DNA of 37,767 bases, taken from positions 1 to 37,767 of the forward strand of contig CAJBZP010000092.1 in assembly GCA_903960135.1 (NCBI GenBank). Reading direction: 5' to 3'. Position numbers and translations under genes: made by a program. Positions 1 to 7,019 of the stretch are shown here, one piece after another; the stretch's first letter is position 1, and each line of letters begins with the position of its first letter. The stretch is from an uncultured Actinomycetes bacterium. Its GTDB lineage: Bacteria > Actinomycetota > Actinomycetes > S36-B12. Under the pieces are notes generated by a model, which ran no database searches, was not told where the DNA came from, and saw nothing but the letters and a program-made list of their open reading frames with translations.

Positions 1-21
1 AGTCCCGCGAGACATAAACAA

Positions 22-53
22 CTGGCCCCAAACCAACAGCGGTCAGGGGCCAG
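22..53 (-). terminator. Hairpin terminator behind small gene copy 1
   Basis: On the minus strand CTGGCCCC pairs perfectly with GGGGCCAG (8 bp) around a 16-nt loop, followed by T-rich TTGTTTAT. It begins about 40 nt after the stop codon of the 94-273 gene. The same relative position behind the second copy (25580-25611) carries a similar stem with GGTC/TTGG-like loop sequence, so the hairpin belongs to the duplicated unit. Confidence 0.65.
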
Positions 54-93
54 AGCAGGGTTTAAACACCCCACCTAGTGGTAGGCAAGGGTG

Positions 94-273
94 CTACTCC
101 TCATTACCCTCAAAGCAAAACAGGACCCCGAAGCACAAATGGGGGTTCGCGGTTTGGGGTGCCACCGATACCCCGCCGAGACCGGCTGCACCGGGCCGCA
201 CCCAACCAACACCGAGAACCAACCGCTCACTAGCCACCGAACTAACCGGGGCACTAACTTCCACACTAGGCAT
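94..273 (-). CDS. Small unrecognised protein, copy 1 (59 aa)
   Basis: I do not recognise a family. The ORF starts with ATG behind a good Shine-Dalgarno (GGAAAGGA, 7 nt spacing) and ends in TAG. The protein contains APVSSVASERLVLGVGWVRP at residues 8-27 and ends LCFGVLFCFEGNEE. The 57-aa ORF at 25352-25525 shares the core (VPVSSVA-xx-RLVLGVGWVRP) and the end (C-[FY]-G ... CFEG-x-EE). In the core most DNA differences are at silent third positions, which argues for translation and selection on the protein. There is no signal peptide or clear membrane span; two cysteines lie near the C-terminus. It sits downstream of rnhB on the same strand but behind rnhB's own hairpin, so it is probably a separate unit. 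It was missed by the ORF track for length; the 82-aa ORF listed at 75-323 is in a different frame. Confidence 0.7.
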   Translation of the reverse strand: MPSVEVSAPVSSVASERLVLGVGWVRPGAAGLGGVSVAPQTANPHLCFGVLFCFEGNEE

Positions 274-362
274 TTAAATGTCCTTTCCGAAGGGGTAGCG
301 GCCCGCAGGTGAGCCCCAACCAAAGGGGAACACCGAAACCACCAAAAAGCAATAGCGAAACG

Positions 363-403
363 CCAAGTGATTCCAAGGGAAGGTCCACTTGTTGGTCCAC
401 TTG
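363..403 (-). promoter_or_regulatory. Spaced CAAGTGGACC half-sites upstream of small gene copy 1
   Basis: GGTCCACTTG occurs twice as a direct repeat (382-391 and 394-403, 12-bp period) and an inverted CCAAGTGA lies at 363-370. The array is about 90-130 nt upstream of the small gene start. It resembles a cluster of regulator half-sites, but no known motif is matched and copy 2 has no obvious equivalent. Confidence 0.3.
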
Positions 404-426
404 AAGAGCGGTTGGCCCGGTTTCAC

Positions 427-459
427 ACTGGTGGTATGCACGTCTGGGAAGCCACCAGT
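427..459 (-). terminator. Hairpin behind rnhB
   Basis: ACTGGTGG and CCACCAGT form a perfect 8-bp stem with a 17-nt loop, starting 6 nt after the rnhB stop codon (minus strand). There is no strong T-tract, so it may be a weak or factor-assisted terminator. It separates rnhB from the small gene at 94-273. Confidence 0.45.
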
Positions 460-465
460 TAAGTG

Positions 466-1143
466 CTAGTTAACACCCGGCAGATTCCAAGAGACCCGAT
501 GCAGTGGGCTCGGGCCGAGGTCGCGCAACGCCGCCAGGTGCTCCGGCGCTGCATATCCCTTATTTCCGTCCCAGCCAAAGGCTGGGTAATCCTTCGAGTG
601 GTTGACCATTTGCGCATCGCGCTCAACTTTGGCCAACACACTTGCGGCGGCTACCGCCGAGCAGGTCATATCGGCCTTGACTTTCATGACCACCGGGGGT
701 GGCTGCCAATAATCGGCGAGATCATCGAAGAGACCCGGGCGAGGTGGCGTCAGCCAGTCGTGACTTCCGTCAAGGAGCACCACGGCTGGACTTGCCCCAG
801 CGTCGGCTAGGGCCAAAAGGGCTCGACGACCCGCAAGTCTCAGCGCTGAGATAATTCCGACGTCATCAATCTCCGCGTTGGTGGCGTGACCAACACTCGC
901 AGCCACACACCAGGCCAAAATCAACGGTGCCAACTCGACTCGGCGCGAAGCCGTTAGCAACTTCGAATCGCGGACGCCATCGGGCGCCGGAAACGTCTGC
1001 GCGGAGATAACCACCACCCCAACGCTGACCGGCCCCGCTAATGCACCGCGACCGACCTCGTCCATGGCTGCCAGCGTGCCACCGTGCTCACGCATCAGTG
1101 CTCGCTCCACCCGCAGGGTCGGAGCAGTCGCAGTGGAGGTCAC
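466..1143 (-). CDS. rnhB: Ribonuclease HII
   Basis: This enzyme cleaves the RNA strand of RNA-DNA hybrids and starts removal of single ribonucleotides misincorporated into DNA; it acts in the cytoplasm. The 225-aa protein has the family signature DEVGRGALAGPV at residues 28-39 (catalytic Asp28 and Glu29), a further acidic residue in LLDGSHD (Asp125) and the KADMTCSAVAAASVLAKVERD block near residues 156-176. Length is normal for the family. The start is a GTG six nt after GATAGT, fitting a leaderless transcript. It is divergent from the DUF3048 lipoprotein gene with a 64-nt shared promoter region. Confidence 0.96.
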   Translation of the reverse strand: MTSTATAPTLRVERALMREHGGTLAAMDEVGRGALAGPVSVGVVVISAQTFPAPDGVRDSKLLTASRRVELAPLILAWCVAASVGHATNAEIDDVGIISALRLAGRRALLALADAGASPAVVLLDGSHDWLTPPRPGLFDDLADYWQPPPVVMKVKADMTCSAVAAASVLAKVERDAQMVNHSKDYPAFGWDGNKGYAAPEHLAALRDLGPSPLHRVSWNLPGVN

Positions 1144-1195
1144 GACGCAACTATCGCCGAAAGCTCACCTGCCCGGGTAGTCAGGTCCCAGCACA

Positions 1196-1201
1196 TAGAG
1201 T
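1196..1201 (+). promoter_or_regulatory. Probable -10 box, leaderless DUF3048 gene
   Basis: TAGAGT lies six nt before the ATG at 1208, the spacing expected when transcription begins at the start codon. The same arrangement recurs before several other genes here. No clear -35 box is seen. Confidence 0.45.
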
Positions 1202-1207
1202 GCCCAC

Positions 1208-2305
1208 ATGGTTTGCCCTTCGGTTGACAAAGTCCGCATCGGCCTCGCTGCATTAGGCGCCACCGTGCTCCTTTCCTCCTGCAGCCCCGGCCCATCGGCC
1301 AGTGCGCCAGAGCCAGGTTCCAGTTCCAGTAGCCCGGCCGCGAACCCGGCGCCGACCAGTGCACCACCCACCACAACACCGACGCCTACACCCACTCCAA
1401 CACCGACACCGACACCGATTGTTTTACGGTCGCCATTGACCGGCCTACCCGAACCCAGCCCGAAGCCGGTGCTGGTAGTAAAACTCGATAACACAGGCAA
1501 TGCACAGCCACATGCCGGACTTAGTTCTGCCGACGTCATTTACATCGAGGAGGTCGAATGGGGCCTGACCCGCTTAGCCGCCGTGTTCTCCGCCACCATC
1601 CCTGACCGAATCGGTCCGGTGCGATCGGCCCGCATCACCGACATCGACTTGCTGGCGCAGTACGGCAGCCCCGCATTTGCCTTCTCTGGCGCACAGCGCA
1701 AACTTTGGCCGATGCTCGATGCGGCCGACTTCGAGGATGTCTCGGCCAATAAAGGTGGCGAAGGCTACTCGCGCGACTCCGGCCGACGCGCGCCCTACAA
1801 CTACTTTGCCGACGGCAGCACAATGCTAGAAAGAGCGCCAGAAGCCTCACTCAGTAGCGATATCGGATTCATCTTTGACGAAGCCACCCCCCTTGGTGGC
1901 CGGTCAGCAAGCAAAGTTTCCACGGAATGGCCATCGGCCAGCGCCCGTTTTGTTTACGACCCGATCATGGGTAATTACAACGTCCGGCTAAACGGTGAGC
2001 CGGCCAAGGGTGAGGAGATTGACGGCAGCCAACAGGCCGGCACCGTCGTCATCCAGTTTGTCCAGCAAACCGCCTCGAAATTCCAGGACCGCAGCGGCGG
2101 CGTCACCCCGGTCGCCAAGACCGTAGGAACAGGTAAAGCACTTATTTTGCGTGATGGCAAGGCCTGGGATGTCACCTGGAATCGTCCGAGCGAGGAACTT
2201 GGTACCACATTCGCACTAGCCGATGGCACGCCGATGCAATTTAAGCCCGGGCAAGTTTGGGTCGTGCTGGTAGACCGCGACCGAACGGCGAAGATTATTC
2301 CTTGA
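1208..2305 (+). CDS. DUF3048 (YerB-like) lipoprotein
   Basis: A 365-aa secreted lipoprotein of unknown function. The N-terminus has a basic/hydrophobic signal peptide ending in the lipobox LSSC (Cys25 would be lipidated), then a Ser/Pro-rich linker with a run of Thr-Pro repeats (about residues 55-70), typical of a spacer that lifts the domain off the membrane. The rest fits the DUF3048 family (YerB): the RIGPVRSAR and GAQRKLW stretches and the C-terminal GQVWVVLVD are characteristic. Its 3' end overlaps the convergent RDD gene by 11 nt. What the domain binds is not known to me. Confidence 0.88.
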   Translation: MVCPSVDKVRIGLAALGATVLLSSCSPGPSASAPEPGSSSSSPAANPAPTSAPPTTTPTPTPTPTPTPTPIVLRSPLTGLPEPSPKPVLVVKLDNTGNAQPHAGLSSADVIYIEEVEWGLTRLAAVFSATIPDRIGPVRSARITDIDLLAQYGSPAFAFSGAQRKLWPMLDAADFEDVSANKGGEGYSRDSGRRAPYNYFADGSTMLERAPEASLSSDIGFIFDEATPLGGRSASKVSTEWPSASARFVYDPIMGNYNVRLNGEPAKGEEIDGSQQAGTVVIQFVQQTASKFQDRSGGVTPVAKTVGTGKALILRDGKAWDVTWNRPSEELGTTFALADGTPMQFKPGQVWVVLVDRDRTAKIIP

Positions 2306-2834
2306 CGAATGGGTCATTTAGAGTAACGGCCCAATGATGCAGGACGCTGGTGCGCAAAACGGTATCTTGAATCGAACGGTTGGTTGGGCTCACCACGACC
2401 CAAAGCAACCCAATCGGTAAACCTATTGAGAAAATGGCTCGGGCAGCCGAAAGGGCCCATGACAACCGATTGCCTTGGTGGTCCACCACGAGCAACCCCA
2501 TCATGTGATTGCCTAATGTTCGACCCGATAACGCCCACGATGCTGTCCAGTAGGCCCACAGCAACACGAAGCCCGCAGCAAAGAACCAGGTAGTTACCGG
2601 CATCTGAAACACATGGATTGGGGCTAGTAATAAGAGGAACAACCAGAGCAGCCCATAGCTAATGAGCATGACGATCAGGACAACCGCGATATCGATCCCG
2701 ACGGCCACGGCCCTGGTCACCAATCCCGACCGCTTCCCCTGCACCGCCTGCGCCGCCTTGGGGATTGTTATTGCAGCTGGGTTAACCACCTCACCGGATG
2801 CCAGTTGCCTCCGAAATTTCTGAAAGCTCGTCAT
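2295..2834 (-). CDS. RDD family membrane protein
   Basis: A 179-aa integral membrane protein. It has the RDD-type first helix (TRAVAVGIDIAVVLIVMLISYGLLW, about residues 41-65), a second span (about 83-102) and the GRTLGNHMMGLLVV motif at about 107-120, then a third hydrophobic stretch near 134-148. RDD proteins are often suspected of transport, sometimes Na+/H+ antiport, but the role here is unproven. The ATG overlaps the stop of the upstream gene (ATGA), so the two are translationally coupled. In many actinobacteria, as I recall, the upstream Asp/Ile-rich segment is fused to the RDD domain; here they are separate. Confidence 0.85.
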   Translation of the reverse strand: MTSFQKFRRQLASGEVVNPAAITIPKAAQAVQGKRSGLVTRAVAVGIDIAVVLIVMLISYGLLWLFLLLLAPIHVFQMPVTTWFFAAGFVLLWAYWTASWALSGRTLGNHMMGLLVVDHQGNRLSWALSAARAIFSIGLPIGLLWVVVSPTNRSIQDTVLRTSVLHHWAVTLNDPFVKE

Positions 2835-3373
2835 GGCTGGTCTTCCAAATCAAATTTGAGTGGCGATTCAACTTTGCGACCCTTGCGCCGCAACAGCAAA
2901 GAATCTGCAATCTTGTTAACTAAATTATCAACAGAAAGCGCCTGCAGCCGCGCCGCGTTCACCGCATCTGTCGCAACTCCACCGGTTGACTCGCGAATTA
3001 TCTTAGGTAGATCTATCTCAGCGATAATGTAATCCGCAATATCAACCATCGGCACCCGGTCAATGATTTCGTCCATGTTGGCCTTGGCAACAATCGCGTC
3101 GATGTCAACATGGTCGAGCACGATTTGGGTCAGGTCTATTCGATCGATGATGGCACTTACGGCGAGCGGGACAACTCGATCGAGTGCGGCATTGACTCCG
3201 TTGGAGACTGTGCTTTCGATTGCGGATGTAACGGCCCCAACTATCCCGGTTGCCACCCCCAATAACGCACTCACCGAATTAGCGGCCGGGACCTCAACTC
3301 CCACGATGGGGTTTGTCACCAAGACAACTTCCTGCCCCAGCCCAGAGTCAGTTTGGCTCCCCGGGATCGTCAT
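2831..3373 (-). CDS. Asp/Ile-rich repeat protein paired with RDD protein
   Basis: A 180-aa hypothetical protein. From about residue 75 to 130 it carries loose repeats of the type D-[IV]-D-x-[IV]-[IV] (IDRIDLTQIVLDHVDIDAIV and onward), followed by the conserved EIDLPKIIRESTGG and a basic SLLLRRKGRK segment. This resembles the N-terminal extension of actinobacterial RDD proteins. A hydrophobic Gly/Ala/Val stretch (about 35-50) might associate with membrane, but no clear signal peptide is seen. It overlaps the RDD gene by 4 nt, implying a joint function. Its start is only 30 nt from the divergent lipase start. Confidence 0.75.
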   Translation of the reverse strand: MTIPGSQTDSGLGQEVVLVTNPIVGVEVPAANSVSALLGVATGIVGAVTSAIESTVSNGVNAALDRVVPLAVSAIIDRIDLTQIVLDHVDIDAIVAKANMDEIIDRVPMVDIADYIIAEIDLPKIIRESTGGVATDAVNAARLQALSVDNLVNKIADSLLLRRKGRKVESPLKFDLEDQP

Positions 3374-3403
3374 AGGCCAATCATGTCCTAAACCCGGGCT
3401 CGG

Positions 3404-4723
3404 GTGGGCTTAGGTATCAATCAAGCGCCAACCGGCCCCTTTCGATCATCTGTCGATCACCGACCGGATATCGTGCAGCCTGTGCGAGCCGCCAAATGGA
3501 CCCTACTGGTAGTCGGTGCCGTGATCTTTTCACTGCTGATGACGTTGATCGCCGCATTCGTCTCGAGCACCCAACAGACCGAGGCGACTCAAAGTGGCCT
3601 GGAATCGTTCTACACCCCGCCAAACCCGATTCCGACCAAGCCCGGAACCTTGATTAGAACTGAGCGGCTCGACGTCGATGTCCCCGGAGCGACCGCGTAC
3701 CGCATGCTCTATTCATCGCAACGGCCAGACGGTGCACCAGCAGTTTCCGGCGGCATGATGTTTATTCCCGACGGGCCCGCGCCCACCGGTGGCCGCAAGG
3801 TGGTGGCCTGGGCGCACGGCACGGTGGGGCAAGGGGATGCCTGCACCCCGTCACGTTCGACCAATCCACTTCAGGACACCACGAACTGGCTCGATCAGAT
3901 GATGCAACTGGGATGGGTGGTTGTCTCCACCGATTACGCGGGGATGGGCACCCCCGGGCCTAATCTCTATCTGGTAGCGCAGGCCGAGGTGCGCGACGTC
4001 GTCAACTCAGTTCGTGCACTTCAGGAGTTCCCGCCCGGCAACGCAAGTACCGACTACGTTGTTTGGGGGCACTCACAAGGTGGGCATTCATCGCTTTGGG
4101 CTGGCCACCTCGCACCGGAGTTAGCGCCGGAGTTAAACCTGATCGGGGTGGCCGCAGCGGCCCCCGCCGGTGAACTCGCTTTGATCATGGGGGCGCAATG
4201 GGATACCGCAGTCGGTTGGGTGATCGGGCCGGAAATTGTCGAGTCCTGGCCCGTTGTGTACCCAAACCTGCCACTCGATGGAAGCATCTCGCCGGCCGGC
4301 CTAGCAAACTTTGCCCGATTAGCAAACGAATGTATCGCCCCGGCAGCGATTGAGGGTATGGTCCGCACCGACTTAGGCGACAAGTTCTTCATGGTGGATC
4401 CGACAAACACCGAGTGGGACACCAAGGCACGTGAGCAAACCCCGCCACCGCTTCCGGCTTCAATGCCAGTTTTCATCGGGCAAAGTACCGCCGATGCGGT
4501 CGTCCTGCCCTGGCCTAATGCGGTGCTCCAAGAAAAGTGGTGCCAAGCTGGATCCACGATCGAGCTACTTTGGATTGGCGTGGTGAGCCATCAGGACACC
4601 GCGATGACGATCGGACCCGCCGTTGTGGATTGGCTAGCCGATCGTTTTGCCGGACGACCGGCAACTCGCACCTGCGATGTAGCTCCGCCGGTTAGTGCGC
4701 CGGCTGGCAAAATTACCGGCTAG
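3404..4723 (+). CDS. Secreted lipase-like alpha/beta hydrolase
   Basis: A 439-aa exported esterase/lipase of the secretory lipase type (LIP family resemblance). An N-terminal membrane span (about residues 32-54) acts as signal or anchor. The catalytic domain shows AWAHGT (oxyanion region, 135-140), the nucleophile elbow GHSQGGH with Ser224, a probable Asp in FIGQSTADAVVLP and a probable His in VSHQDTA near the C-terminus. The track start is a GTG at 3404; an in-frame GTG giving MRAAKWTLLVV (residue 27) would be a neater start just before the membrane span and would leave more room for a promoter beside the divergent gene. The natural substrate is unknown. Confidence 0.85.
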   Translation: MGLGINQAPTGPFRSSVDHRPDIVQPVRAAKWTLLVVGAVIFSLLMTLIAAFVSSTQQTEATQSGLESFYTPPNPIPTKPGTLIRTERLDVDVPGATAYRMLYSSQRPDGAPAVSGGMMFIPDGPAPTGGRKVVAWAHGTVGQGDACTPSRSTNPLQDTTNWLDQMMQLGWVVVSTDYAGMGTPGPNLYLVAQAEVRDVVNSVRALQEFPPGNASTDYVVWGHSQGGHSSLWAGHLAPELAPELNLIGVAAAAPAGELALIMGAQWDTAVGWVIGPEIVESWPVVYPNLPLDGSISPAGLANFARLANECIAPAAIEGMVRTDLGDKFFMVDPTNTEWDTKAREQTPPPLPASMPVFIGQSTADAVVLPWPNAVLQEKWCQAGSTIELLWIGVVSHQDTAMTIGPAVVDWLADRFAGRPATRTCDVAPPVSAPAGKITG

Positions 4724-4739
4724 TGCGCCTGCTGGCGGA

Positions 4740-5276
4740 TTAGGCGGTTAGCGGCCCGGTCTTCGCGGTCGGGAAATAATTCTGGCCGATACCAGAAGTC
4801 CGCTTGGGAATCATCACGGACCGAAACCATGAGACGATTTCATCACCATCTTGATTCAACCCGCGGGTCTTCATCCGAATTATGCCAAGTTCAGGCCTCG
4901 ATGAGCTCTCACGTTTTTCCAAGCAGATAGATTCTGCATACAACGTGTCACCGATGTAAACGGGATGGGTCAATTTAATATCGGTCCACCCGAGATTCGC
5001 GACTGCGTTTTGGCTCATGTCGATTACCGACAAGCCAAGGACCAGCGCCACGGTAAATCCGGAGTTAACTATGACTCGGCCGCCAGTAATCGGATTACTT
5101 TTGGCGAGATCTGCGTTGAAGTGGTTCTGATTAGTATTGCAAGTCAATAGCGTGAACCAAGTTGAGTCCGCTTCGGAAATGGTGCGCCCGAATGGGTGCT
5201 GATAGGTGGTTCCGACCACGAAGTCTTCATAGAAAAGACCAAGAACGGCTGGTTGCACAGCATCCGAAGTTGTCAT
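4740..5276 (-). CDS. MaoC-like (hot-dog) dehydratase/hydratase
   Basis: A 178-aa single hot-dog-fold protein. The N-terminal YEDFVVGTTYQHPFGRTISEAD, the central QNHFNADLAKSNPITGGRVI and the GWTDIKLTHPVYIGDTLYAE segments are typical of MaoC-type enoyl-CoA hydratases, which hydrate or dehydrate acyl-CoA thioesters. It is shorter than the double hot-dog mesaconyl-CoA hydratases, so assigning it to the ethylmalonyl-CoA pathway despite ccr elsewhere in the window would be speculative. It is convergent with the lipase gene (16 nt apart) and upstream of no obvious partner; the DUF3040 gene lies 15 nt upstream on the same strand. Confidence 0.85.
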   Translation of the reverse strand: MTTSDAVQPAVLGLFYEDFVVGTTYQHPFGRTISEADSTWFTLLTCNTNQNHFNADLAKSNPITGGRVIVNSGFTVALVLGLSVIDMSQNAVANLGWTDIKLTHPVYIGDTLYAESICLEKRESSSRPELGIIRMKTRGLNQDGDEIVSWFRSVMIPKRTSGIGQNYFPTAKTGPLTA

Positions 5277-5291
5277 GCGGGCAAGTATGGA

Positions 5292-5678
5292 CTATTGCCC
5301 GGGCGTGCCATCACCGCGGTTACGCCAACGATCTTCCATTCGATCCATGAAGCCGTTTGACGACTTTTGCTTGCGCGGGGCTGCCGGCAGATCACTCTCG
5401 GTTGCCACCGGCGCCGGCGCCTTGAATGCGGAATAAGCAATAAACGCGCTCACGAGCATTACCGCAAACCCGGCGATGCCAATTGCGATCATCATGGTCG
5501 CCACGCCGGTCAAAACCAGGCCCATTCCAATAAGTACACCCAATACGCCAAGGGCGGCCCGACCGCGGGAGGCCCGACTATTCGCCGACCGCAAACTGGT
5601 GGCGAATTTAGGGTCCTCGGCGTAGAGGGCTTTCTCCATCTGCTCTAGGAGGCGCTGCTCATGCTCAGAAAGTGGCAC
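5292..5678 (-). CDS. DUF3040 membrane protein
   Basis: A 128-aa actinobacterial small membrane protein. The N-terminus MPLSEHEQRLLEQMEKALYAEDPKFA is the DUF3040 signature; two membrane spans follow (about residues 42-62 and 66-87), then a hydrophilic basic tail. The GTG start has a clear Shine-Dalgarno (AGGAG, 5-6 nt upstream). Function is unknown; in actinobacteria it is commonly found near cell division genes, which are not seen here. It lies between dinB and the MaoC gene, all on the minus strand. Confidence 0.92.
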   Translation of the reverse strand: MPLSEHEQRLLEQMEKALYAEDPKFATSLRSANSRASRGRAALGVLGVLIGMGLVLTGVATMMIAIGIAGFAVMLVSAFIAYSAFKAPAPVATESDLPAAPRKQKSSNGFMDRMEDRWRNRGDGTPGQ

Positions 5679-5762
5679 CGCTACTCCTCTCGCGCCCGTG
5701 GCCGGATCTACCTACTAAGGAACACAATAGGCTGGACTTGCCAGAAGCGAAACCCAGCCACC

Positions 5763-7019
5763 TCATTCGGTTGAATTATCTGCCGGGTCAGCCCGCTCCA
5801 CCAGCCGGCCCGGAAGTACCGCACCGGCCCCAAATCTGGCCCGCAGCGCGTCGACCGCCACCTCGGCTTCCCGCCGGCCTTGGGCTGGCGCCCCTAAAAC
5901 CAACTGCTGGGCGGCCCCATCGGCGGACCGGAGCCCCTCCGCCCGCACCCCCACTAGCCGGACCCGGACCCGCTCCAGCCCCAGGCTGTCGTAAAGGGCT
6001 CGGGCGGTTTCATAGAGCTCCTGGGTGACGTCGGTCGGGCTGGTCAGGGTCCGGGAGCGGGAAACGGTGGTGAAGTCCGAAAATCGGACTTTGATTGCAA
6101 TAGTGCGGGTGACGTATCCGGCGCTGCGGACCCGGGTGCCGACTTCATCAGCTAGGTGCAGGAGTTTTGCGTAAATCAACTCCGGGTCGTCAATGTCTTG
6201 ATTAAAAGTCTCTTCGGCACTAATGCTTTTTTCCGGTTCATGTGGCGTGACCGCGCGCGGGTCAATCCCCCACGCCAACGTATGCAGGTGGGTACCGGTG
6301 GCCTGCCCCAAGGCCCGCCGCAGGGTGGCAACTGGCATATTGGCGATATCGCCAACCGTGTAAAGACCCAACCGGGTCAACTGCTCCTCCGTCCGCTCCC
6401 CAACCCCCCATAAGACGGCAACCGGCAATGGGTGCAAGAAGGCCAGGACTTGGTCAGCCGGCACCACCAGGACCCCATCTGGCTTGCATCGAGCCGACGC
6501 AATTTTCGCAACAAACTTCGTGGTGGCAATGCCCACGGAACAGGTAATGCCCTGTTCGTCTACCACCCGCGATCGGATTAGTTCCGCTATTGCAATCGGC
6601 GAGCCTAGGCGCCTGATCGTGCCTGAGATGTCCAAGAATGCTTCATCAAGACTCAGTGGTTCTACCAATGGCGTAACCGAATTAAACAGTGCCATCACAT
6701 TTCGACTTACTTCTGCGTAACGTCGGTGATCTGGGGCTATAACTACCGCCTCCGGGGCCAGGCGCCGGGCCCTTGACATGGGCATCGCGGAGTGCACCCC
6801 GAGGGCTCGAGCTTCATAGGTTGCCGACAACACCACCCCTCGGCTGCCACCACCTACGATGACCGGCTTGCCTTGTAGTTCGGGGCGAGTACGCAACTCA
6901 ACTAGTGCGAAGAATGCGTCCATATCGATATGCAAAATGGTGCAGCCGGCGTCGTCACCGTGCTTCTGCGGACCGCGCTGCGCGAGGCCGCCGGACCGAC
7001 GCACCTGGTTGCGGCTCAT
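5763..7019 (-). CDS. dinB: DNA polymerase IV (Y family)
   Basis: A translesion DNA polymerase that copies damaged templates at the cost of errors. The catalytic carboxylates are intact: HIDMDAFFA near residues 30-38 (Asp32) and SLDEAFLD near 123-130 (Asp125, Glu126), followed by thumb (GITCSVGIATTKFVAKIASARCKPDG), HhH and little-finger domains. Intact catalytic residues separate it from ImuB, the inactive Y-family partner of DnaE2. The track start is ATG 7028, but ATG 7019 is preferred because it overlaps the dnaE2 stop (ATGA) and has GGAAG at a better spacing. The protein is then 418 aa. It is the last gene of the damage cassette. Confidence 0.95.
   Translation of the reverse strand: MSRNQVRRSGGLAQRGPQKHGDDAGCTILHIDMDAFFALVELRTRPELQGKPVIVGGGSRGVVLSATYEARALGVHSAMPMSRARRLAPEAVVIAPDHRRYAEVSRNVMALFNSVTPLVEPLSLDEAFLDISGTIRRLGSPIAIAELIRSRVVDEQGITCSVGIATTKFVAKIASARCKPDGVLVVPADQVLAFLHPLPVAVLWGVGERTEEQLTRLGLYTVGDIANMPVATLRRALGQATGTHLHTLAWGIDPRAVTPHEPEKSISAEETFNQDIDDPELIYAKLLHLADEVGTRVRSAGYVTRTIAIKVRFSDFTTVSRSRTLTSPTDVTQELYETARALYDSLGLERVRVRLVGVRAEGLRSADGAAQQLVLGAPAQGRREAEVAVDALRARFGAGAVLPGRLVERADPADNSTE

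Larger units (their letters stand above)
22..314 (-). repeat. Duplicated small-gene unit, copy 1
   Basis: This unit matches 25287-25611 on the opposite strand. Shared parts in order are a leader block beginning GCTCACC, the N-terminal half of a small ORF, the ORF end (CFEG-x-EE then stop), a 24-nt block just after the stop (minus strand of 62-85, CCTACCACTAGGTGGGGTGT then TTAA; 21 of 24 bases identical to copy 2), and a GC-rich hairpin. Conservation outside the ORF means the transcript itself may matter, or that the duplication is fairly recent. Confidence 0.75.

Noticed and set aside
75-323. 82-aa minus-strand ORF in the track
   Set aside because: It is in another frame than the 94-273 ORF; the conserved core shared with copy 2 and the Shine-Dalgarno belong to the 59-codon frame.
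1376-1422. Microsatellite (ACACCG-like repeat)
   Set aside because: It encodes the Thr-Pro linker of the DUF3048 lipoprotein and is degenerate at silent positions.
4693-4736. Direct repeat TAGTGCGCC-[GT]-GCTGGC at the lipase 3' end
   Set aside because: Two 16-nt copies, 28 nt apart, one spanning the stop codon; probably a small local duplication without visible function.
5672-6028. 118-aa Pro-rich plus-strand ORF, and similar long shadow ORFs (6930-7421, 20367-20744, 36510-37130)
   Set aside because: They lie antisense or out of frame inside well-supported genes and have no recognisable protein features.
5763-7019. ImuB instead of DinB, because it follows dnaE2
   Set aside because: All catalytic carboxylates are present, whereas ImuB generally lacks them.
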